A stretch of DNA of 64,000 nucleotides from the NCBI RefSeq assembly GCF_900636965.1, contig NZ_LR134331.1:1364001-1428000 (forward strand), in the 5' to 3' direction. The notes below the pieces were generated by a model. The model worked only from the letters and a program-made list of their open reading frames with translations, searched no databases and had not been told where the DNA came from. The position numbers and the translations under genes are program-made. The stretch's first letter is position 1; the number at the start of each line of letters is the position of its first letter. This DNA is from Lacticaseibacillus rhamnosus (GTDB taxonomy: Bacteria; Bacillota; Bacilli; Lactobacillales; Lactobacillaceae). Positions 56,881 through 64,000 of the stretch are shown here, one piece after another.

Positions 56881-57738
56881 TTGGCAATTCAATGGTTCCC
56901 CGGTCATATGGCCAAGGCCCGTAAGCAAGTACAGGAAAAAATTAAACAAGTTGATCTGATTCTTGAAGTCGTTGATGCTCGAACGCCTGAATCGTCACGT
57001 AATCCGATGTTAGATGAATTGGTGGGTGATAAACCGCGGATTATCATTTTAAACAAGCAGGACTTGGCTGATCCTGTACTGACGAATGAATGGGTTCGGT
57101 ATTATCAAACACAAGGCTTTGCTGCGATTGCGATTGATGCACAACATGCTAAGCGGCTACAGCAGATCCCCCAAGCGGCCGCGAAGTTAATGGCGGAAAA
57201 GATTGCGCGGAAAAAAGCCCGCGGAATTCGCAATCCCATGATTAAGGCAATGTGTATTGGTATTCCTAACGTTGGGAAATCAACGGTTTTGAATCGGTTG
57301 GTTCGAAAAAATATCGCGGTGACCGGCAACAAGCCCGGGGTAACCAAGAATCAACAATGGCTAAAAGCGAGCGACAACTTTCAATTACTTGATACGCCCG
57401 GAATTCTTTGGCCAAAGTTTGCCTCCCAGACAATCGGGATGCGCTTGGCATTCACGGGAGCAATTGCCGATGCTGTTTTCCAGGAGGATGTGGTTGGTTT
57501 GTATGGACTGACCTATTTTATGGCGCACTATCCGGAGGCGTTGAAAAAAGCATATCATCTGACTGACACGGATCTGCAGGCTGCACCGCATGAAGTACTG
57601 GTAAAACTAACGAAAACGCAAGGATTTGGTGAGGAATTTAATCGGATGGCGGAACGGCTGATTTTCGATGCGCGCCAAGGGAAGTTAGGTCGATTTACGT
57701 TAGAGAAACCGGGTGAATTAGATGCCGACGCTGAGTGA
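56881..57738 (+). CDS. rbgA: Ribosome biogenesis GTPase RbgA (YlqF)
   Basis: Circularly permuted GTPase needed late in 50S assembly, 285 residues. Motif order is G4 NKQD (about 59-62), G1 GIPNVGKST (about 126-134), G3 DTPG, with a C-terminal helical RNA-binding domain. The start is TTG 56881 ([13 protein letters not shown]) after AAAGGAG. rnhB overlaps its end, a conserved Firmicutes pair. Confidence 0.95.
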   Translation: MAIQWFPGHMAKARKQVQEKIKQVDLILEVVDARTPESSRNPMLDELVGDKPRIIILNKQDLADPVLTNEWVRYYQTQGFAAIAIDAQHAKRLQQIPQAAAKLMAEKIARKKARGIRNPMIKAMCIGIPNVGKSTVLNRLVRKNIAVTGNKPGVTKNQQWLKASDNFQLLDTPGILWPKFASQTIGMRLAFTGAIADAVFQEDVVGLYGLTYFMAHYPEALKKAYHLTDTDLQAAPHEVLVKLTKTQGFGEEFNRMAERLIFDARQGKLGRFTLEKPGELDADAE

Positions 57739-58480
57739 ATATAAAGCTCTTTTACAAGCTGATCATGTTGATCCCGCGGTTTTAATGGCACTGGAGCAGG
57801 ATAGTCGGATTGGGGCGGGGAAACTCTTGGCGGCTTATCAACGCCGACAGGACCATCAAGCAGCAGAAGCGGTTGCCTTACGATATCGTAGTAGATATGA
57901 GCGTAAGTTATGGACAATGTATTCCCATGTTGCTGGGTTAGACGAAGTAGGGCGCGGACCGCTTGCTGGCCCAGTTGTCACCGCCGCCGTTATCTTGCCG
58001 CATCAGTTTAAATGGCCGGTGAACGATTCTAAGCAGCTGACAGCGCATGAACGAGATGTCTTGTATCCGCATATTTTGACGGAAGCCATTGCGGTTGGCA
58101 TCGGGGTGGCAGATAATCACGAAATTGATCGGGAAAATATTTACCATGCGACGGAGCTAGCGATGGCACAAGCAGTTTCGCATTTGCGGGTTGCCCCAGA
58201 GTTTTTACTGGTTGACGCCATGCATGTCCCCGTTAATTTGCCGCAAGAACGGCTCATCAAAGGGGATGCCAATAGTATCAGCATTGCGGCGGCAAGTATT
58301 GTCGCCAAAGTCATTCGGGATCGCTTAATGGTGATGTACGATCAGGTTTACCCGGGCTATGATTTTAAAGACAACATGGGTTATGGTACGAAAGCACACT
58401 TAGCCGGATTAGCTGCACATGGGGTGACGCCGATTCACCGGCGCAGTTTTGGCCCCGTAAGACATTGTCTGAAATCCTAG
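57722..58480 (+). CDS. rnhB: Ribonuclease HII
   Basis: Removes ribonucleotides from DNA-RNA hybrids. 252 residues with a helical N-terminal extension (1-68) and catalytic Asp74-Glu75 in [12 protein letters not shown], plus Asp in LLVDAM. ATG lies inside the rbgA end (17-bp overlap). dprA and topA follow, as in other lactobacilli. Confidence 0.95.
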   Translation: MPTLSEYKALLQADHVDPAVLMALEQDSRIGAGKLLAAYQRRQDHQAAEAVALRYRSRYERKLWTMYSHVAGLDEVGRGPLAGPVVTAAVILPHQFKWPVNDSKQLTAHERDVLYPHILTEAIAVGIGVADNHEIDRENIYHATELAMAQAVSHLRVAPEFLLVDAMHVPVNLPQERLIKGDANSISIAAASIVAKVIRDRLMVMYDQVYPGYDFKDNMGYGTKAHLAGLAAHGVTPIHRRSFGPVRHCLKS

Positions 58481-58527
58481 ATATTTCTTAAAATATTCGC
58501 GTAATGTTCAAGTAGGAGGAAGACAGC

Positions 58528-59343
58528 ATGACATTACGTGATTTTTTATTAGCATGGCACTTGGCTACCCATCAGAATCCGCGCTTGGCGGTCAGTTTGC
58601 AGCAAGCTATTTTGGAAAAAGCTGATTTGAGTACCTATCAAAATGACCTCAAGCAGAAATTAACGCCAGCAGTTGCACGAATTTTAAGTGCAGCACGCGA
58701 GACCCCGTATCTGACGTTTGTTGATACTGCCTATCCTCCGCGGCTGCGCGAAATCCCGCAGCCACCGTCTGTCCTCTTTTATCAAGGCAATCTCGGCTTA
58801 ATCAATCAATTAACTTTAGGTGTCGTCGGTTCGCGGAAGGCAACCAACTATTCAGCTGAAGCACTGACGCGACTGTTTCCGCAATTACCGCCCATGACAA
58901 TTGTTAGTGGGTTAGCCGCTGGTGCTGACAGTATGGCGCATGAAGCGGCACTTGCAGCCGGACTACCGACGATTGCCGTGATTGCTAACGGCATCGATCA
59001 AGTGTATCCGGCTAAGAATCGCAGCTTACAGCGACAAATTAGTCGGGTGGGATTGGTTGTAAGCGAATATCCTCCGGGAACAGCACCGCAACGCTTTCAA
59101 TTTGTGGCGCGTAATCGCATCATTGCCGGTTTAGCGCATGGCGTCATGGTGACCGAAGCCGAAATTAAAAGCGGCAGTCTGATTACGGCTAACTATGCCT
59201 TGCAACATAATCGCGAAGTTTTTGCGCTGCCCAATCGGTTTGGCGATGTGCTAGGTGCAGGCACCAACGCATTAATTCAAGCAGGGGCCGCCATTGTCAC
59301 CGGTCCGGAAACCTTAGTAGAAAATCTGCATTTTTACCCGTAA
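58528..59343 (+). CDS. dprA: DNA-processing protein DprA
   Basis: Loads RecA on incoming single-stranded DNA in natural transformation. 271 residues: N-terminal SAM-like part (about 1-65) and Rossmann-like core with GVVGSRKATNYS (about 92-103), SGLAAGAD and the GSLITANYAL motif. It stops soon after the core, so the C-terminal winged helix of longer DprA proteins is missing. ATG follows AGGAGGAAG. Confidence 0.93.
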   Translation: MTLRDFLLAWHLATHQNPRLAVSLQQAILEKADLSTYQNDLKQKLTPAVARILSAARETPYLTFVDTAYPPRLREIPQPPSVLFYQGNLGLINQLTLGVVGSRKATNYSAEALTRLFPQLPPMTIVSGLAAGADSMAHEAALAAGLPTIAVIANGIDQVYPAKNRSLQRQISRVGLVVSEYPPGTAPQRFQFVARNRIIAGLAHGVMVTEAEIKSGSLITANYALQHNREVFALPNRFGDVLGAGTNALIQAGAAIVTGPETLVENLHFYP

Positions 59344-59389
59344 AGTGTCAAAATCTGCTTACTTTATAGTAGAAAAATTTTCGTTTGAT

Positions 59390-59419
59390 TTGACAAGAGC
59401 AAAATGACTAGCTTATGAT
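59390..59419 (+). promoter_or_regulatory. Promoter of topA
   Basis: Perfect TTGACA, an 18-bp spacer and TATGAT. It implies a leader of about 160 nt, which holds a short hairpin (TGACG/CGTCA near 59513-59528) and two copies of GTTTTGAGC, but no RNA I recognise. Confidence 0.75.
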
Positions 59420-59587
59420 AGCAACTGTTTTGAGCCAGCAGGCAAGATGGCCCAGTTTTGAGCATCGGGACGCACCGTAAATTTTTTGCCTAGCTGAAAC
59501 TCATGAAGCGTTGACGGTGAATCGTCAGCCCGCACAAATTAAACAGGGCTTGCTTATTGTAGCAATGCCACCGGAAGGAGCGCGTTC

Positions 59588-61672
59588 ATGGCCGACAAGA
59601 AGTTAGTCATTGTTGAATCGCCAGCCAAAGCCAAGACCATTGAGAAGTATCTTGGCCGCACCTATAAAGTTGTTGCCAGTTTAGGCCATATCCGTGATTT
59701 ACCTAAGAGTCAGATGGGCGTCGATGTTGAAAATAACTACGAACCCAAGTACATCTCGATTCGGGGTAAAGGCGATGTGATTAAATCTTTAAAAAAGGAC
59801 GCAAAAAAAGCCAGCCGCGTTTATCTCGCCGCCGATCCGGATCGTGAAGGAGAAGCAATCGCCTGGCATGTCAGTCATATCTTAGGACTGGATCCGAATG
59901 CCAAGAATCGGGTTGTTTTTAACGAAATCACCAAAGATGCCGTTAAAAATGCATTTAAAACCCCTCGTGGTATCGATATGGATCTTGTCGATGCGCAACA
60001 AGCACGCCGAATTCTCGATCGGCTCGTGGGGTACTCGATCAGCCCGCTGTTGTGGAAGAAGGTCAAAAAGGGCCTGAGTGCCGGTCGGGTTCAAAGCGTT
60101 GCGTTAAAGCTCATCATTGACCGTGAAAATGAAATCAAGAACTTTATTCCTGAAGAATATTGGTCCTTGGATGCCGAATTCCAAAAAGGCCGCAGTAAGA
60201 AATTCTCCGCCAGTTTTTATGGCATCAAAAACAAGAAAATGGCGCTGAAGAACAATGAGGCGGTTCAAAAAGTCTTAAGTCAGATTGACAAGGCAAAGCC
60301 ATTTTCCGTCACCAATGTGGTTAAAAAAGAACGCAAACGTTTCCCTGCACCGCCATTTACCACCAGTACCTTGCAACAGGAAGCCAACCGTAAGCTAGGA
60401 TTCCGCACTCGTAAGACCATGATGTTAGCCCAGCAGCTCTATGAAGGGATTAACTTAGGCGGTAAGTTGGGTACGGTTGGGCTCATTACGTATATGCGTA
60501 CTGATTCAACCCGGGTTTCCAACGTTGCCAAAACCGAAACGAGTCATTATTTGCATGAAAAGTATGGCGAGGCTTATGCTGCTGTCAAAATTCGCCAAGG
60601 TAAGCTTCAAGAAGGGGCTCAGGATGCCCATGAAGCCATCCGGCCAACGAGTACGCTACGAACACCGGAAAGCTTGGCGTCGGTTTTAGATAAAGATCAG
60701 ATGAAACTGTACCGTTTGATCTGGAGTCGCTTTGTTGCTAGCGAAATGACGCCGGCGATTATTGACACAGTCGCCGTCACGCTCAATCAAAATGACGTGA
60801 CGTTCCGGGCAAATGGCAGCCAGATGAAGTTTGAAGGTTTTACCAAGCTATACGTTTCCTCGCGAGATAGCGGTGAAAAGGATAACGTTTTACCACCGCT
60901 TGCAGTCGGAGATGCTGTGAAGATGCTGAAAACCGATCCGGCGCAACATTTCACCCAACCACCGGCACGTTATTCTGAAGCCAACTTGGTTAAGGCTCTG
61001 GAAGAAAACGGGGTTGGCCGCCCATCGACGTATGCACCGACCATCGAAACCATTCAGAAGCGTTATTACGTCAAACTCAACGCCCGCCGCTTTGAGCCCA
61101 CGGAATTAGGCGAAATCGTCAATAGTCTGATCGTTGAATTTTTCCCGGACATCGTCAATATCAAGTTCACGGCGAATGTCGAATCCGAACTTGACAGTAT
61201 CGAAACCGGCGAGGCCAATTGGGTCAAAGTCATCGACCAGTTCTATAAGCCATTTGAAAAAGAGGTTGCGCACGCCGAGACCGGGATTGAAAAAATCCAA
61301 ATCAAGGATGAACCGGCCGGCTTTAACTGCGATATCTGTGGCGCGCCAATGGTGATCAAAATGGGGCGTTATGGCAAATTCTACGCCTGCTCTCGATTCC
61401 CTGACTGCCGCAACACCAAGGCGATCGTCAAAGAAATCGGCGTTATTTGTCCTAAGTGTCACAAAGGGCAGGTTGTGGAACGCAAGAGCAAGCGTAACCG
61501 TGTCTTTTATGGCTGCTCCCGTTACCCTGACTGTGACTTTGTTTCCTGGGATAAACCAGTCGGCCGCGACTGCCCGGTTTGCGGACATTTCTTAGTCGAA
61601 AAGAAATCCAAAGCCGGCACCCAAGTCGTCTGTCCTAACAACGATTACAAAGAAGCCTTACAAAAAGCATAA
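59588..61672 (+). CDS. topA: DNA topoisomerase I
   Basis: Type IA topoisomerase that relaxes negative supercoils, 694 residues. A Toprim domain ([29 protein letters not shown]) precedes the core with active Tyr in [12 protein letters not shown] (about 297-308). Three C-terminal zinc-ribbon repeats start near 578, 620 and 660; the last has lost its fourth Cys. ATG follows GGAAGGAGC. A terminator follows. Confidence 0.97.
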   Translation: MADKKLVIVESPAKAKTIEKYLGRTYKVVASLGHIRDLPKSQMGVDVENNYEPKYISIRGKGDVIKSLKKDAKKASRVYLAADPDREGEAIAWHVSHILGLDPNAKNRVVFNEITKDAVKNAFKTPRGIDMDLVDAQQARRILDRLVGYSISPLLWKKVKKGLSAGRVQSVALKLIIDRENEIKNFIPEEYWSLDAEFQKGRSKKFSASFYGIKNKKMALKNNEAVQKVLSQIDKAKPFSVTNVVKKERKRFPAPPFTTSTLQQEANRKLGFRTRKTMMLAQQLYEGINLGGKLGTVGLITYMRTDSTRVSNVAKTETSHYLHEKYGEAYAAVKIRQGKLQEGAQDAHEAIRPTSTLRTPESLASVLDKDQMKLYRLIWSRFVASEMTPAIIDTVAVTLNQNDVTFRANGSQMKFEGFTKLYVSSRDSGEKDNVLPPLAVGDAVKMLKTDPAQHFTQPPARYSEANLVKALEENGVGRPSTYAPTIETIQKRYYVKLNARRFEPTELGEIVNSLIVEFFPDIVNIKFTANVESELDSIETGEANWVKVIDQFYKPFEKEVAHAETGIEKIQIKDEPAGFNCDICGAPMVIKMGRYGKFYACSRFPDCRNTKAIVKEIGVICPKCHKGQVVERKSKRNRVFYGCSRYPDCDFVSWDKPVGRDCPVCGHFLVEKKSKAGTQVVCPNNDYKEALQKA

Positions 61673-61680
61673 ATCACCTG

Positions 61681-61717
61681 ACAGCAAGTACGGATCCTTT
61701 GTACCTGCTGTTTTTTT
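61681..61717 (+). terminator. Terminator after topA
   Basis: ACAGCA-GTAC / GTAC-TGCTGT stem with one mismatch, then TTTTTTT. Confidence 0.88.
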
Positions 61718-61841
61718 CGGGTACACTAAGGCAAAGTACGAGCAGAATCGCTTAAAAATAACCAAACACAACCAAGATGAACGTCTTAAGATCAGTGATC
61801 CATTCAATCAAATTAATAACCTCACCAAGGAGGAATTCATG

Positions 61842-63161
61842 ATGCCTACTGTTAACGTTATTGGAGCCGGGCTTGCCGGTTCAGAAGCTGCCTGGCAAAT
61901 TGCCCAAGCCGGCGTCGATGTTAATCTCTACGAAATGCGCCCCGTGAAGATGACGCCGGCACATCACACCGGTAATTTTGCCGAACTCGTCTGTACGAAC
62001 TCACTGCGCGCTAATCAAATTACTAATGCGGTCGGACTTTTAAAAGAAGAAATGTGGCGGCTGCATTCCATTATCATGCAAAGTGCCGATGCAACCGCGG
62101 TTCCTGCCGGTGGTGCGCTAGCCGTGGATCGCGAGCCTTTTTCCGAGCTGGTGACCCGGCAGCTGACAAACCATCCCCGTATTCATGTCATTCATGACGT
62201 ATTAACCGATTTTCCGGCTGGCATAACCGTTGTGGCGACCGGACCATTGACAGCACCGGGGCTTGCCGATGCGATTGTTGCGTTGAATGGCGAAGCAGGC
62301 TTGTCCTTCTTTGATGCTGCGGCGCCGATTATCGACGCCAGCACGATTGATAACGACATCGTTTATAAAAAATCGCGTTATGACCGGGGTGAGGCTGCTT
62401 ATTTGAATTGCCCGATGAATAAGGAAGAATTTCAGGCATTTTACAAGGCGCTGGTGACAGCTGAGGTTGCTGAAGGTCACGATTTTGAAAAGATGACGGT
62501 GTTTGAAGGTTGCATGCCAATTGAGGTAATGGCCAAGCGCGGGATCAAAACCATGCTATTTGGTCCGCTGAAACCGGTTGGCCTGGAAGATCCCAAAACC
62601 GGCAAGACGCCATATGCAGTGGTGCAGTTGCGTCAGGATAATGCCGCAGCCAGTCTTTATAACATTGTTGGTTTTCAAACGCACCTTAAATGGGGTGAGC
62701 AAAAGCGGGTTTTCCGCATGATTCCGGGTCTGGAACATGCTCAGATCGTCCGTTATGGCGTGATGCATCGCAATACATTTATGAAATCGCCAGTGGTTCT
62801 TGAGCCGACTTATGCGTCCAAACGCCGGGCTGATCTCTTCTTTGCCGGGCAGATGACCGGGGTTGAAGGTTACGTTGAAAGCGCGGCTAGTGGCCTGATT
62901 GCCGGTACCAATGCGGCGCGTCTGGCTTTGGGGCAAACGCCCATCGCTTTTCCGCAAACAACTGCGATGGGGGCTATGGCACACTATATTACCCACACCT
63001 CGCCGAGCCACTTTCAGCCGATGAATGCTAATTTTGGTATTATGCCGCCGTTAGCAATCAAGGTTCGGAATAAAAAAGAACGGAATCAACAACTGGCAGA
63101 GCGCGCATTGAATGATCTGGCAACTTTTCAAACTGAATTACAAAGCGTACATCAGTCCTAA
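61842..63161 (+). CDS. trmFO: tRNA uracil-54 methyltransferase TrmFO
   Basis: Folate- and FAD-dependent enzyme that makes ribothymidine at position 54 of tRNA. 439 residues with the N-terminal FAD-binding [12 protein letters not shown] (about 8-19) and the conserved CTNSLRAN segment (about 51-58). Start ATG 61842 is 7 bp after AAGGAGG; ATG 61839 is also possible. The topA-trmFO-xerC order is conserved in Firmicutes. Confidence 0.96.
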   Translation: MPTVNVIGAGLAGSEAAWQIAQAGVDVNLYEMRPVKMTPAHHTGNFAELVCTNSLRANQITNAVGLLKEEMWRLHSIIMQSADATAVPAGGALAVDREPFSELVTRQLTNHPRIHVIHDVLTDFPAGITVVATGPLTAPGLADAIVALNGEAGLSFFDAAAPIIDASTIDNDIVYKKSRYDRGEAAYLNCPMNKEEFQAFYKALVTAEVAEGHDFEKMTVFEGCMPIEVMAKRGIKTMLFGPLKPVGLEDPKTGKTPYAVVQLRQDNAAASLYNIVGFQTHLKWGEQKRVFRMIPGLEHAQIVRYGVMHRNTFMKSPVVLEPTYASKRRADLFFAGQMTGVEGYVESAASGLIAGTNAARLALGQTPIAFPQTTAMGAMAHYITHTSPSHFQPMNANFGIMPPLAIKVRNKKERNQQLAERALNDLATFQTELQSVHQS

Positions 63162-63173
63162 AATTGGAAAATG

Positions 63174-63196
63174 ATCTCGGGTAACCGGGATTTTTT
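63174..63196 (+). terminator. Terminator after trmFO
   Basis: ATCTCGG, loop GTAA, CCGGGAT, then TTTTT. Confidence 0.82.
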
Positions 63197-63360
63197 CATG
63201 ATCACGGGTCGTCATGTTCACCAAGCAGTCAATGAGCGAATAATGGTGGCGGATTGCAATTTTTTTGCCTGTCTTCGCCTACATTTACGGCAGGTTTAGT
63301 GGCTGAAAACGTCAACAATCGTTCTTTTTATGTTAATCTATTAAGCGGAGGGATGTCGTG

Positions 63361-64000
63361 ATGAAGCCACTTGCAGCGTTTCAGGAATACTTAACCGTTG
63401 AGCGCCAGTATTCGCCGGAAACGGTTACGGCCTATTTAAACGACATTCAGGAATTTCAGGCTTTTCTTAAGGCGAATGGTGGGTTTACCGACTTTAGCAA
63501 AGTGGACGACTTGGACGTTCAAACCTATTTAACGGACTTGAACAAGCAGGCGTTGGCGCGAACTTCCATTGCCCGTAAAATCAGTAGTTTACGGAGTTTT
63601 TATCGGTATCTTGTTCGGATTGATGTTGTGAAACGCAACCCGTTTGAATTGGTTGAGTTAAAAAAGCAGCATCATCATTTGCCGCAGTTTTTCTATGAGG
63701 CGGAAATACAGGAACTCTTTAAAACGGTAGAAGGGGAAACCCCGTTGGATCAACGTAATCGGGCATTACTCGAGGTTTTGTACGGTACCGGCATTCGTGT
63801 CTCCGAGTGTGCTAACTTGACGTTGAATCAAGTGGATTTTAATACCGGCTTATTGCTGATTCACGGGAAAGGCAACAAGGATCGCTATGTGCCGTTTGGC
63901 CGCTATGCCCAGCGTGCGTTGCAGACCTATCTCAAAGACGGTCGCCAGACACTGATGAACAAGCACGATGCCCAGCACCGATTTGTGTTCGTCAACCAGT
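63361..64000 (+). CDS. xerC: Site-specific tyrosine recombinase XerC, 5' part
   Basis: Partner of XerD (23068-23949) in chromosome dimer resolution. The visible 213 residues contain the core-binding domain (about 1-95) and the first catalytic residues Arg146 (GTGIRVSE) and Lys170 (GKGNKDR). The His-x-x-Arg, His and Tyr motifs lie beyond the right edge. ATG 63361 is 8 bp after GGAGGG; GTG 63358 is a less likely start. In relatives the clpQ/clpY (hslVU) and codY genes follow. Confidence 0.94.
   Translation, partial: MKPLAAFQEYLTVERQYSPETVTAYLNDIQEFQAFLKANGGFTDFSKVDDLDVQTYLTDLNKQALARTSIARKISSLRSFYRYLVRIDVVKRNPFELVELKKQHHHLPQFFYEAEIQELFKTVEGETPLDQRNRALLEVLYGTGIRVSECANLTLNQVDFNTGLLLIHGKGNKDRYVPFGRYAQRALQTYLKDGRQTLMNKHDAQHRFVFVNQ

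Noticed and set aside
59425-59587. Known riboswitch or T-box in the topA leader
   Set aside because: No conserved T-box sequence, riboswitch core or terminator/antiterminator pair is visible.

Overview
The window is chromosomal DNA of a low-GC Gram-positive lactic acid bacterium of the Lacticaseibacillus casei/rhamnosus/paracasei group. The evidence is the gene order, the strong AGGAGG ribosome sites, and the thymidylate synthase (316 aa, active Cys198) and dihydrofolate reductase. From memory, these two look essentially the same as the classic 'L. casei' crystallography enzymes. Coding density is high, and no gene-free stretch exceeds 300 bases. I saw no rRNA, tRNA or CRISPR array.

Layout. 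1-2.5 kb: fructose operon fruR-fruK-fruA on the minus strand (fruA runs off the left edge). 2.7-8.5 kb: obgE, an OatA-like acyltransferase, rnz, an SDR oxidoreductase and a LapA-like membrane protein. 8.6-15.2 kb: clpB with a CtsR-type operator, rpmF (zinc-free L32), a frameshifted DUF1836 gene, a 5'-nucleotidase-like phosphoesterase, a lipoprotein and yjzD. 15.3-21.5 kb: dnaE and the glycolytic pair pfkA-pyk. 21.7-27.5 kb: DUF441 protein, cvfB, xerD, ribT, scpA-scpB-rluB, then an FMN riboswitch and ribU. 27.6-38.8 kb: fer divergent from ypbB-recQ, then a LysM protein, cmk, rpsA, der, hup, a TPR protein, a YitT-family protein and cca; much of this order is shared with Bacillus subtilis. 38.9-48.8 kb: an unknown gene, an ABC-F ATPase, thyA, folA, hemolysin III, degV, a GDSL lipase, ypmS, msrA, yozE and ctpA.

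49.0-56.0 kb is the accessory island. It encodes a two-gene system that I identify as DdmDE, the plasmid-eliminating helicase-nuclease plus prokaryotic-Argonaute system first described in Vibrio cholerae. The helicase-nuclease gene ddmD is split by a complete 1178-bp IS30-family element (49969-51146) flanked by a 13-bp direct repeat. Removing the element and one repeat copy restores a single in-frame 1187-aa protein. That protein has Walker A, DEFD, SAT and arginine-finger-like motifs and a C-terminal PD-(D/E)xK nuclease core. ddmE (714 aa) is intact. The system is therefore probably inactive in this strain but looks restorable. The IS end also forms a plausible hybrid promoter facing the 3' part of ddmD and ddmE.

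56.1-64 kb returns to core genes: a SMUG2/DUF4918-like DNA glycosylase, rbgA, rnhB, dprA, topA, trmFO and the start of xerC, which is cut by the right edge.
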